The position numbers and the translations under genes are program-made. Shown in pieces: positions 10,657 through 23,901 of a stretch of DNA of 64,000 bases. The notes beneath the pieces were generated by a model, which worked only from the letters and a program-made list of their open reading frames with translations, made no database searches and was not told the DNA's origin. Within the stretch, counting starts at the first letter, position 1. Each line of letters opens with the position of its first letter. Source of the DNA: Hymenolepis diminuta. Its lineage: Eukaryota; Platyhelminthes; Cestoda; Cyclophyllidea; Hymenolepididae. Location of the stretch: assembly GCA_900708905.1 (NCBI GenBank), contig CAADRB010000041.1:940209-1004208 (forward strand), read 5' to 3'.

Positions 10657-11750
10657 TCTTTATATAATTTGGAGTAAAACCCATTTTTGCCTTAAATTGG
10701 GAACATTAAATAATAATGATTTATTACATCTCTTATATGTATAAATAACCGCAATCAAGTTAGGTGAGCATTCACCTATTGTGTTTGACATTGCAATTGA
10801 TAGCCGGTAGTGTTTTTTTTTTCAAAATACCCATGATTTGTTATAAACATTATAAAAATTCTTCGATGTTTCATTTTATTAAAGATTTCCTAAAAGTACA
10901 GGTAAGTTATACTACCTCTTAATACACCATATTCGCCGTGTTGTCTTTGAATTTACCTAGTTTTAATGCAAAAGTTTTATCTGGTTAACCAATCCCATTT
11001 TTCAATAGAAATTTTTACTTAAACAAATGATTTACACTTTTTATGGGTACTAACAGGGTTTTTTGGCAGTAATACCTAAGGGCTGACAGAGCAACAACAA
11101 ACAACAATACTTAAATTGGAATACAAGAGATGTGTATGTTACAGTTTATCGAACAAACCACGATAAGAATACGGGAGGTTAAGATAGAATGAGAGACAGA
11201 GGAGACAAGGGGAAGCGTAAAAGTAGGTAAATGACAAGCGTGCATATGCCTCTCCTCTAAAAGGGCTTTATAGAATTTCATGGAAAAGGGGTAGCATAAA
11301 CAAATGGAATGGTTCCGGACATCGCTAATTTGGGGAGAGTGAACACTAGCAGCGCCAACCCAAGGATCACTTAGTTAGCTTACCCCTCTTGAGAACACAC
11401 AATAGGTCTCTATTGGGAAACTTGAGGTTACAGCAGTGTCGAAATCTTCAAGCGCCACTGTGAGATCGAGATAACTAGATCTCAGGGATTAGTGGTGACC
11501 TAGACAAAAATTATGGAGGAGCATAGGGATTCATCCTTCAGTTTCTTTTGATCAACACAGGCTTTTAATTTGCTTCCACTGTTTTGAAAAGAGTCATTGT
11601 GCTCTTTTTCCAAAGTATATTTAACAGATAACAAATATTGTCATTGTTGTTAGCACCATCTAAAAACGACTAACATAATTTTATCATCAGTTCTCTTTCA
11701 AATGTTTAAGACTAACTCATAAGCAAGCATATCAGATTCTAGTTTATTTA

Positions 11751-11778
11751 AAATACGGTTCAGTTTTAAACCGTATTT
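11751..11778. repeat. Perfect 10-bp inverted repeat, 8-base loop
   Basis: AAATACGGTT and its exact reverse complement AACCGTATTT are separated by CAGTTTTA. No neighbouring gene gives it a clear role. Confidence 0.7.
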
Positions 11779-13084
11779 GTGTTTTATTGACTATATGTGC
11801 AATGATAACCAGTATTGTTAAATGAACGGTAAAAAATATATGTGTATTACGACTCCAAGTAGATCGGCAATCTTATGAAAATCTTTCTTCAGATCTCTGA
11901 TTTTCCCTGATAAGTCAAGAAGAATGACTGCTGTGACTGAAGCGTTTAATTTTTTCTAGGAATATATTTTACAACCGATCGAGCAGAGTACTAGGTCATG
12001 TCATTGAAATTTAGCGATAAGCCCCTTTAAATGCTTATTTTCTATTTTCTGAGCTCTTGATCTGATTTTATATTCATATTTTACTGGTTTGTTTTGTAAA
12101 AGTCACTAATACAAATAATACAAGTCGAACTTCCTCGGATTTCCCCAGAATACATACCTTTTGGTTTAATTTATCCTCCATTTGTGGTGGAAAAATTGCA
12201 TAATGTTTGATAAACCTCTTCAATGAATTTATTAATAAAAAATGTGGTTGAAATAGAACTGATTTCCTTGGCCTTTCTTTTGAAATATAAAATATTTTAA
12301 ACAATTCGGAATTTCAACAAGATGCTATTTTTATGATTAATTCTTGTCATTTTCAGCTTTTTCCTCCATCACTTACGTCTTTTTGGTATTTCGCCTATAT
12401 TTTAATATTTAAATTAGCATGAATTCGCTTTGATGATAGTAGTTTTCAACATTTTAATACGAATTTATATGTCACCATATCCATTTAACCTTAATGAATG
12501 AATTAGAAGTCACTATTGGTCATTACTCATTAACAAAGTTCCAACGGCATTTAGTAACTCAAAGACTTGCATTTTTATATCTTTTCATGTCCATTTAAAT
12601 GAACTTAATGACAATAATAAATGTTTGCAGTAAGTTCCTTAAAAGTTATTGCGCTCAATATTTATGGCGACAATGCTCAATCTGAATGATCATAGTTCTA
12701 TAGCTTGGGCAATGCGCATTAATCTAGTATATAGTAATGACATTTGCACTTACAATTGGAAAATATTTGCCTTTGCAAAACATTTATCCTCAAGCAGCCC
12801 TAAATGCTAACTTGTTTTGATTCATTGTTTCGGGACTATGACTTTTGACTTTTTGGCTGAAATGCCATTAAGAAATACAACAAAACTAACCACTCATTAA
12901 CCTATTGCACAGATTCCTGAATTATTTGTTTCTCTTCAGAAGATATCCATACATTTATTTTCAGGCCCATTGGGAAGCGATAAAACAAAACCATCTAATT
13001 TCCTGATGTTTGTCTGATAGAAAATGAATTACGTAATGAAATACCAAAAAGTTCGAATATTTAAGACGTTTAATTTTGTAATCT

Positions 13085-15480
13085 AGTGAAAACTATAGTC
13101 TGTTACAATGCTCAATCTCAAATCATCTTTAAGGTTGACTTAATGTCATATGCCTTGAAACTCCGTTCAATTAGCAACATTAACGAAATTTTAGACTTTC
13201 GCGCTTTGGTAGAAATTGAAACAAAGCACTTGAAGGATGAATCTCTGTGTTTCCGAAATTTTCATCTGCGTCATCACTAATTGCTGAAACCTAATTATCT
13301 AGGCCTTACAATGGTGCTTGAAAGGGTTGACCCTACTGTAACCTCAGGTCCCCTGTGGATAATCATTGCATCCTCAAGTGGTTTATTTTAATTATTGAAA
13401 TAAGCTGATTTAATGGCCCTTGATGGAGCATTGCAGGAGTTCAGCTCCCCCGTAGCGATTCCCGGATTCATTCCACCTGTTCAAGATACCCCCCCTTTCC
13501 ATAACCGTCTCGTTGCATTAGAAGCACACCTGCATTTATGCCTTCACTCGCGTCCTTGCCCGAGTGACTCACATTAACTGTTTTGTATTCCCACACGGAC
13601 ACACGCAGACATATATTTGTCATACACCTACTCCTTTGCTGCCTTCTATTTGCCTTCGTTCTCAACCCTCTCTTATCCTCTTGATTCCTTATTGCGGTTA
13701 GTTCAATACAATTTGTCTAATCAATTCTTGGTGTTCTGCTTCACAATTGGTGTTAGTTCTTACTCAGACACCTACAAATTGGTGGCTATTGTTGCTGTTT
13801 TTAGTTGTCAGCCGTAAGTTGTTACTCTAATTGTAACACATTCATTATGAATGACAGTAATTAAAATAACCCATCCAACCTACAATCTCGCTCTTAGTCT
13901 CCTTTGCAAAGTCAGATGGTGAATAGTTGAGAATGATCACCTTCGTCGGTCAATAATGTCAATAGGATTTGATAATCGTTTTTAGTCAGTGAGCTTTTAA
14001 AAACTTAGTATTCTTTAGTTGTTCTTACATAAACCTCTTAGATATCTGATAAAAGATGCGATTTAGGAGGAAAGATTCATGTCTTCTGAATCAACTCTTA
14101 TATTGAAGGGATAAATATAACCAATTAAATAAAAGAACAGTTCCGATGTGACTGGGCAGTCATCTCAGAATATTAATCGAGCGTGAGGTTGTCTCCACAT
14201 ATAGTTTAACTACTGGAGATTAATACTAGCAACTGGAGAACTTGGCACTCGAAGTTTTTGGTTAGTGATTAGTGTCTTTATGTACTTTAAAATAAAATTT
14301 ACTAGACGGAGTGGAGGACGGAATTTAAAGTTTTTAGTACCAGAACATTCGAATTTTCTTTAGGCACTAGTTCTTGGAAAGACAACAATACCTTCAACTT
14401 AGCTTGAGAGAATTGAGGTGAGAAAGTCGGGCTAGAGCCTAAAACCAAGGTTGTACAATATAAAAAATTTTTCTAAGGAATTGAAATCTAGTTAGTCCTG
14501 CTATTTTAAAAGCATATCAACCCCTACTATCTTACATATTCGAAGGACGAAACTTTATCTGAAGTGGGTGATCAACCATTTGATCTAACAAATCGGTAAA
14601 TAAGCTCTGCAAATATAAATTTACTTTAGAAATTGGGAAAAGAAGCGGTGGACAATAACAAAGATTGACCTTTTGCAAGACTCCTTTGAGTCCCCTCTCC
14701 TTTATACATATTAAACTGCCTGAATACTCCCTATGTTCACTTAGCTTTTTCAGAATGGAATGTGTATTTAACCCTGTTTATTTTACAATCATGACGGGTT
14801 ATTATTTGAAGTTCTGTTCTCTTGACCTGGTAATAAATCAGTTAAAGTGTGTTCGATTATAGAAGTTCGTGATGAACACAAATCAATCAAGAAAAATTAA
14901 TGACTGTGCCCACCTCTCCTTCATAGCTTGTAAGCGTCGCAGAATTACAGTTAGTTGATTCGTTCGCTCAATTTTCACAATCAGTATATAATGAACAGTC
15001 TGAAATCACTTGACTAGTTCTCGTGGTTTCGAAATGAATTATTTTTCTAAGAATCATAAAATATTTGTATTTGCTTGTACTGGCAATGAGGATTTCAAAA
15101 AATTTCCTAAAATATTATTTTTGAGCAACATTATTTCAATTCATTTTGACAAAAGTCATGTTTACGGTTTTGCCTTTGCTTGGACTGTTTTGAATCGTCC
15201 CAGTTGCAGAATAATGGCCTCTTTCACGATAACTCAGACTTCGCCTGTCAAATCTAATGACACAACAGTCACAAGACTGGTGTTAGAGATGCTCGATTCT
15301 CATGCTCTCCTCATATTCGTCTAACTAGTTCCTTAGCCCTGTTATTGTTATTCTTCTGCTCTCTCACCTTCTCTACCTACCACGGTTCTCAATTACTGTG
15401 TTCAATAAATTCTGCTTTATCCTTTACTCAATCTTCTGCATCTCTGGAACTGCTGGGACCTAAAAGCCACTGCTCATATT
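13085..15480. other. Region with GC-richer islands and exon-like ORFs, no gene assigned
   Basis: Holds a 64-codon plus ORF ending at 13280, a C-rich island at 13430-13570 open on both strands (minus frame containing VSVWEYKTVNVSHSGKD), and a short exon-like piece at 14755-14835. A stretch at 15212-15324 follows a good acceptor (TTGCAG) and starts ATGGCC. An AATAAA lies at about 15404. None resembles a protein I know, and ORFs of this length are expected by chance. Confidence 0.3.
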
Positions 15481-18400
15481 CTGGCAAGCTTAATTTCATA
15501 TGCTAAAATTCAAATTTAATATATTTAGAAAGTGAGTAATTTATATTATCAACTTACATATATATATATTCCATTATATAAAATTTAACCAACAAAATAA
15601 ATACTTATATATTTAATGATTCAAGTCGGTAAATTCGCAGGATGTTTCCTTCTTTATACTTTACGCCTTTTAGAGGTCTCGAACTTTTCCCGCATGTTTT
15701 AGTTAATTTCCTAATTGTATAACGCATTATTAGAGGAAAATTAAATTTAGATATTAAAATGAATCTGTTAATTTAGCTTGTAAATATTCTCGGCTACTGG
15801 AATGCTGTGACTCAGCGTAAAGTCAGGAAATAACGGTCTATTCTTGAGAGAAAAATGAAGCCTCTCATTCTTCCGATAGAAAGGCATTGTGTATTTCCTC
15901 ATATCTGTGCGTCTCTCTTCCATTTTTTTCAAAAAAATGATGAAGTTGTACTTACTACGCAGCTTAGAGCGAAACATGGTCGGGTTTGAATAAAATCAAA
16001 CTTTGGTAATGAAGAGTAAAATGCCCTGTTTCATTTGGAAAAAAACTCTGATCCATTTACAGCATATGGTAGGATCTAATTTTTCATCTTATACGATTTA
16101 GTAATTTTGACAAATATTTCAGATTGTTATCATTAACTTTCAGTTGGTTTTCATTTAAAATAGGGAGATTAACTTGAAAATAAAGCTTACATGAAGCAAT
16201 AAGATAAATTTTAGATTTAGAAGAGGAGATTGACTGAGAAGTAACTCCCAGTTTTCAAAAATAAATAATATAAATATTATAGAGAAATATGAGAAAAATA
16301 ACCAAAATATATTTTACATATGGATTCGCCCTCATTTCCTTCAATCCATCGAGGCACATTATAAAATCAATGGCCAAGATTTTTGCATGCCAGACCTAGG
16401 CAGTCTTTTAACTGATGTAGGCACGTACTTCTGAAATTGTCTATTGTCTTCTTTTGCTCTCAATCAATTAGTTTTTAAATTTCAAGTTTTGCCAATAATT
16501 TGGCACATTCCTAACCATTTAAATACTTTGAAATTTTTATTGAGCTAATTTTCAATGCGTTTATTCACTGTACTTAATATATTGAATATTAAATCTTCAT
16601 CTGGATTACGTGTTGTCTTAATTCATCTAGCGATTTTTATCCATTTTATTACCTTCTTCGCATAATTGTGCGCCTGATTTCCTCTGTTATCTGATTCCAC
16701 CTTACTAAGTTTTGCACTCCAAAGTAAAATCATAATTTTGGCTTACTGGTTACAAAATTCCTGCCTTCTCTCTGTTCTTTCCTTTTAAAATATTCTGTCA
16801 CAAATTTAAAAGTACACCGTGGTTGAACCTAAAAAGAAGAATTCCGATCATATTGACTCACTACTGTGCCACTGGCGCACTAGACAGTTTTATTAGAATG
16901 TTAGAAATTTTACTCTTCCTCTCTAAAATCATTGACCGAAGAGTTTATCTCTCCAAATTTGTTGAATGCAATGTTGAATATCTCAGAAGGTGCTAATTAG
17001 TCATGAAACTTAAATTAGGGCAGGCGCCATCATAAAATCGTTTACATGGAAATTCTGGCGTAAAGCCACTCCACTACCCACGCAAGGTTCCGACATGATC
17101 AAGTTCAAATCAATCGCTACCCATAGATTGTTTCCACCATCATTATAGAAATGTTAAATTCAATAATTTGGTGACACTTCAATCAATCTCATTAAAAACA
17201 CATATTAATAATTGTTGAAATTACCCTTAGAAGTAAAGTTTTTACTTCAGACCTTTGTCCTTTTCACCTTCAGGATATCTGAGTAGTTCACTTCAACTAG
17301 TTCATCTTTAAGATGATTGAAGAACAAACCAGATCTATTTTGTTTGATGCAAGGAGGTAAAGTGCATCTCAGTTATTCAAGATGAAAAAAACTGATGGTT
17401 GCACTACTCAAATCTTAATTACTGAAGAACGTTTCAGTTGGTACAATCTGTAATCGCAGTTATAGTTTTTCGCCGGCTAAACTTTTCTTCTTCTCATATT
17501 TAGAGATTGTATATCTAGACTACAAACTACAACCAAGGTTAGGCATATATATAATGAGTTTGGTTAACATTTTGCCTGTTTCTTTTTAACAAATGCTTCC
17601 TTATTTGAAAATATATAACACGATCTTCGAGTCTGATTTTGGACGACTCGGAGCTAGAGATCCTTGATTACTTATCATATCGCAGAAAATGACATCTGCT
17701 CGTTGTGATGATCACTGACAGCTTTCGTAACCTTGCTTATTGTGAACTACCCATCTATACAACTCTAACCTAAGTACATACTATAACACATTCAGTCTTT
17801 TTAAATATTACCCTGGTATATATTTTTGGGATGGAAATATAAAATTTTCGGTATTTTAATAGGGGGTTAATGTTAAATTGAAAAAAATTTTGCTCACAAC
17901 ATATTAAAGAAATGAAAGCAAATAAATCGGTAGACCATGAAAGGAGGCAATGTAATACTAATAGCAGTTGGATGATACTAGAAGGTAGTATTTATCATAA
18001 CATTCAATGCGTTTATTAAGAAAATATAAAGCTTTAGAATATTAGTCTACTTGGTGTTAGAAAAAAAGTGAATTGAAGTGGAAAGACAGATCAGCCTAAT
18101 TAAACTTTTCTCTTATTAACCGCCGGATATCGCGTACAAGGGAACAAGTCATGACATTTTAATTTTGGATCGTAAACTGTCCAATAAATTAAAAATGTTC
18201 AAGGCGCAAATTTTTCAACCCCTTTACGTTATCATTTGTTGTATTTGCAGCTGCTGATTTCACTTGCTTCACGCGATTAAAAGTCAGGTTGATAATTACT
18301 GGAAAATGGAATTTAATGCCGACGATATAATAAAGCAATTAAAAACAAATGATTTAGCGTCCATTTTCTCATAAGTCGGAAAAGGAAATTAGGCATGAAA

Positions 18401-21400
18401 TACTATTCGCAGTTAGATGATACTAAGTTCATGTTAACTTCAGCATATTTATGCAGGAAAGAATAAGACGGAGAGTGTAGGGAAAAAGGCTGAGTAGAAA
18501 TTCGGAATAAAGAATTAGGGTTAAAAAGAATTTTATTTCATTTGATTTTGTACTATTTCACGTTATAACATCACGACGAACAAATTGAAAATAGATGGAT
18601 AAGAAAAGAAACAGAAAAATTTTGATGTTTGATAAAAACATCATTCCATGCCTATTTCGTACTAGGAAGCCATTGAATCTTTGAAGAGCTTTGAGGAGCC
18701 AACACTTGGATACTTAATATGATTCCCTATTGACGTTATTATTTAGTAATACTTGGATATTTTAACATATTTTGGTTATTAAAGTTTCAAATATGCAAAT
18801 AATTGGATATATTAGAAGTACTTACTCCCACAAAGGGAGAAATCACCAAGTGACAATTAGATTTGGGCGCAAAACATAGACAGAGGAAACCTATGTCGTC
18901 AATGAGCGTAAGTATAGGAGTTACTGAATATGCAACGCTTTAATGCAACTTTTGTTTAATTCGAATTCGACTTAAATAAAAGTCAGTGGATTTCAATTGA
19001 TCCTCTAATTTGAATCATGATGCATTCTGATATATGCTCACAAAAATTCGATTGGAATATGAATATGAGTTTAAATTCTCACAAACTTTAGTTTCACTTT
19101 TAAAAAAAGGACCCATAGAAGAAATTTTTAATACATTAGAATCACTGACTGACCTTCTTAACTCTTTGGCGAAACTTTATAGTGCTTTACCCTAATAGAC
19201 GTCTGGTTTTGAATTAAAATGACAAGTACTGAGGAATATAAGATAGGTTAAAAATTTTCAGCATATTCAAATTCGACGTGATTGATTAAATATTGATTCA
19301 ACCTCCCAAAAAGATTCACAGTATGTGCGATGATGAAAATCCTTGGGATCAAAAATCTTGGGTTCACCATGGAGAATAATTACTGTACCCGGGAGATTTC
19401 AAACTGTGAAATCAAGAACATAAGTCTCAGTTAGTACATTGGGGAAGCGTTTGATAATTTTGTGCAATGGGAATATATTTATGTAATTCTCCTTACAGAC
19501 TACAAATATTAAAATAGGTCATAAAGTAAAAGAACCTTTATATTAGAATATTTGGAGACCAACTTTAAATAAATTCGTAATATGCTCAAACGTTCGATAT
19601 CCACTTAATCATTTTTGAAAAATTTTTAAAGGCTTGTTAACGGTTTCGTTAACAACCTTCTCCAATTATGTTCCTTGGCAAAAACATAAATTTTCTCTGA
19701 CGCAGTATTTTCTCCTAATGTGATTTAACATAATTTAAAATTTGATATTGTATTTTCGATATTATTCATTTTAGTAAAATTTATAATCCTTTGTGTAAAT
19801 TTTATGTTGGTTTAATAAGATAAAAATAATAATCTAGGATGAGTTTAGTTTAATCCAAAAATTAAACGTTGAGTTATTCAGAGTAAGAATATACCATCTT
19901 TCTTCCAATTTTTTTTATAAATAATCGGTAGAAAAAAATTTCTTGTGTGCTTGGTAACTACTTGAGATTGAATAATAGAGAAGAAATATATTTTTATTGT
20001 TCCGAAGCTAATGCGACCTTTTTGAATGAAGATTTGCAGGTGTTATTCTTTTAGCTCATCCATACAAGAGAATTAAGTTTTTAAGCAATAAAATAACTAT
20101 AATTGCCCAAGTAAGGAAGAACTGCTTATTTAACTTGTAAGTAATTAAAGAATTTGTCACTAAAAATGACAATTCTTATCTAGTAAAGGTGCTCCTTAGC
20201 ACTTATTCTGAAACTTCTCTGGTTGATAACTTTCTTGTCGGCTAATTTTGATTCGAATTATAAAAAACTTCTCACTCATTCGGACTCATAAATACTGAGA
20301 AATAATGGCAATAATAAGAATAGCATTTTGATATTCTGTCCTCTTGCACAGTACTTTGAACTATCGCCTTCATGAGCCGATACCAGTTAATGAAGTGATG
20401 ACTGGATGAGAATTTTCTATTTAATAGTGTCTCTAAGTCGTCCTTCTATTCAGTCGTCCGCATTCCTGATTTGTGGACCAGTTCTAAATAATTATTACAG
20501 CACTTCACACTTGAGCTTGACGTTGTTTTTGAGATTTGTGTTTTCCTCTTGTCACGATTTGACAATTAAAGATTAATGGCTTGGTGGTTAGTCACAGCAC
20601 TTATGCCATCAGTTTAAAAAATTTCCATAATTTTAAAATAAAGTGTCCTATTATGTAACTTGTCAAGGGAAAATATAATTATGAATAATCATCAAATATT
20701 TTCCCCTGACGAGATTAATATTTTATTTCATGTTTTCTTTCTCTTTATTATTAAAAATACCTTTTATCTCTTAATATGCTTATATGAACTATTATGAATT
20801 ACTCTATACTGTACATAGTTTGAATTGAACTGTAATAAATTTTTGCTATAACAACAAGAACTTGTGTTTATCCTTCCTCTGATTTCGGGTTATGATGGTA
20901 AAACTTGGCGACAAAGGGATAAAAAGACCTTCAAAATCTGAACATTTATAAAAAAAATAATTAAGTATTGATGAATTTAAATTTATCCTTAAGAAAAAAT
21001 GAAAATTTTTTGACGAAACAGCAGGAATGTCATGAATTACTGCGGAAGAAAGATTTCCAAATTTATGAACGTGAAAATTGAAACAGGATATTTCATTAAC
21101 CAAAACCGTCTGCAGTTTTTCTGTTTCTACAATTTAATGACTTTCAATATGATCCAGGTGGAGATTAAACGTTTATTAACTAGTTTGAAAAGTGTAAGGA
21201 TATTTTCCTAAATTATCTCGCTGATATCAAAGGTGATGAAAAAGTTGGATTGTTGTTAAGGAGGTTAGTAACGGCTGAAATTGAAAAGCTGGAAGGTTTC
21301 ATCTATCCCAAGACTATCTCAAATCATACTTTTGGCAAAACTGTCTTGATTCGCACTGAGTCATTTGATGTAATTTGATTAAATCGAAGTAAAATTGGGC

Positions 21401-23880
21401 AGACGACACTAATACAGGTGAAATCTTAAAATATAGTAGTGAAAGAGCAAATTAAATGGAGTATTTACTAGGAAAGTATGGACTTCAAGTTTTCATCCAA
21501 CTTTCCAGAAAAAATACAGCTATACGGCTATGAAATGATTTGACAGATTGGGGAAAAATAATATTTTAGGGTTTGAGGTGTATCAAAAGCCATAAGTTAT
21601 TTGAAATAATAATAAGTGAGATGTTTCTAGATGGAAAGCCTTTACTTATTCTTTGACGACGGAACAGACGTCTGTTAATATCCTCGCCTATTTCTGTCTC
21701 TTATCTCCAACCGGTACAGTTTTTGATACTTTATTTCAATTGATTAATTGATTTCTAAAGCATGAATAGATATGATCTGATTTTAGAATAAATGTTAATG
21801 TGGCTGGATAAATTAATGTAGTAGCAAGGTACTCATGCCAGTTTTGATTGTGGTAGAGCTATAGTAGGTGATATTAGCAGAATATTACAGAGAGGTTTGG
21901 GACACTTGGGTTTTCCAGCTTACTCTATCGAATTCACTTTTATATTCGACACTTAGCATTCACTGCATAATACGCCATCAATAGACTTCCGAACCAAGCG
22001 GATAATAGACGGAATCGGGTAAAATTGGATGTAAAATGTGAAACTGATAATTTCATAATATTTCTAAGGATAATAGCAGCGCATACAAGCATAGGGGTTG
22101 TGTCAGACTCAGTGGATTCTCTAAAATAATTAAAACTAGTTTTCTAAGCTTCTACCTTTAGTCTAGAGTGGTTTTTTGATTTGTATTGCCTGTTGTCAAA
22201 AGGTTATAACTGAATACATAGTTTACTAAATACAGTTCAATGATTCATTGAATAGTCCCTCGGAATTTACCTATATAATTGGATCGCGTATTATTGGAGT
22301 AAACAGAAGAAAGATGCACATTTAAAATTCAAGTTTCTAGAAAATTTAGATACTATTTCAATCAATGAAAATTTAACGTTGTAACTGGTTTTTAAGGTTA
22401 GTGGCGTTCGAATTTACGTTCCATCTTTTATTTATAGAATGACTGCTCAGATCAAGTTCGGATTTTCTAGTCTTTTCTTGTACATAATTTTGTCTCTGAT
22501 TGGTACCTATTAGCTTTTGCAGATCCTTCTTAAAAAGCGATGTAGCCTACTCGCTTTACCTTTGCGTCGACGCCCGGAACAAAATTAATACACTGATCAT
22601 CGTTATTCTATGCTCTCTTTTTCATAAATTTATGATGATGGGAAGAAAATGAAGTATTTTCGACGCATGAACAGGATTTATAAAGTTTTTAAAAGGAATT
22701 CATTTTCAGGGCATGCGATTTTCTCATTACCATTATCCTCTATTCGTATTCGGTAATAACTCTTCGATGTCATTACCTATTAATAAAGTAGCCAATCTAT
22801 TATAACGGAAGGATTATTCTCTTTAAAGTAAAATATTAATGTTGAATTTTAAATTTATTTTTGAAATAAAGCGCAAAATTCATGCACACAAAAATGTCGG
22901 ACATTTTTTATAAAAGAAGACGAAAGTTTAATCTCAGCTGTTCCGCTAACTTAAAATTGTTAACTATCTCGTCTCTGCTGTGTTAACCAGAGTATTGCAG
23001 AGTATTGAGTTGGATTATCTTGCCTTCACCGCCATCGAGAAAAAAGACGAGTTGGTGCGACAATACCGACCATCATGATTATATCTGGATTTCGCAGACA
23101 TGTTCGTTGAAATTTAGAAGATGAATTTTGAAATTCGAATTTTGAAAAGTGACCTACCCATTCGGCAAATATTGTACAGCTCGATTCTAAAAATCAAATG
23201 AAAGAGAAATCTTTTCTATATCTTAGTGTTGTTCTCAGTGTTTTTTTTAGTACTCTTTCCTTCATTATTTATTGTGTTTACTCTTAACCTATTTCAGTTG
23301 CTTCAGCTAGTTTTTGTTCAGTCGAATTTTGCCATTTGAATAAATAAATCAAATCCAAATCACACATGTACATATCGGGATACCATTACTAATCATTGGA
23401 GTGGTCATTATAAGTGGTTCATTTCTATTCATCTAACGCCAGTCAAAAAAACTGGAAGATTGGTTAATAGGACGTGTATCCCATTCAAAATTACCATTTT
23501 CAGTTCGGATTTTATCTTATTTACTCACTGAGGTTATTAATTTTCAATTTTAAAATTGAATAACATAACTATTACTCTGTTTCCTACGACGAAACTTCAG
23601 CGACTCTCAGGAGGCAAAATATGTGAGGTTAATTTATTTCCATAGATACTAACTATACTGGCTATGATAAATTGTTTACAATTACAAAATCAGTCAAGCT
23701 GGCAAATAATACTAAAAATCTAAGGGATATTGTTAAGCAGATAACTTCTAAATTTAATAAGGTTTCCTGAAAGATACGAAAGAAATCAGCCATACCGATT
23801 CTAGGGAGATAAAAAGGTGAAAAAAGAATTTGGTGAGGTTAGTTTGCCTCATAATACATTTTATACTGCATACATATTAT
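15481..23880. other. Gene-poor AT-rich stretch
   Basis: No coding region that I can support. It contains a perfect hairpin at 19634-19655 and a few acceptor-like sites followed by short open frames (for example 22523-22652, 42 codons). No transposase, reverse transcriptase, tRNA or rRNA was recognised. Confidence 0.5.
19634..19655. repeat. Perfect 9-bp hairpin, 4-base loop
   Basis: TTGTTAACG and CGTTAACAA flank GTTT. Each arm contains an HpaI-type palindrome GTTAAC. Role unknown. Confidence 0.7.
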
Positions 23881-23901
23881 ATTTTATATTTTATATTTTA
23901 T
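23881..23901. repeat. Three tandem copies of ATTTTAT
   Basis: Short 7-bp tandem repeat in AT-rich DNA, flanked by similar degenerate units. Confidence 0.7.

Larger units (their letters stand above)
10101..13084. other. Gene-poor stretch upstream of ATG9
   Basis: AT-rich. It contains a (TA)n microsatellite at about 10630-10656, an ATG followed by 11 open codons and a consensus donor CAG|GTAAGT at 10868-10909, and a compositionally distinct, less AT-rich island at about 11060-11520 without a convincing ORF. There is a perfect hairpin at 11751-11778. No gene assigned. Confidence 0.5.

Noticed and set aside
17950..18440. Two similar segments around 17960 and 18390 (AATACTA ... GCAGTTxGATGATACTA)
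   Set aside because: The match covers only about 30 bases with many mismatches, too short to call a repeat by eye.
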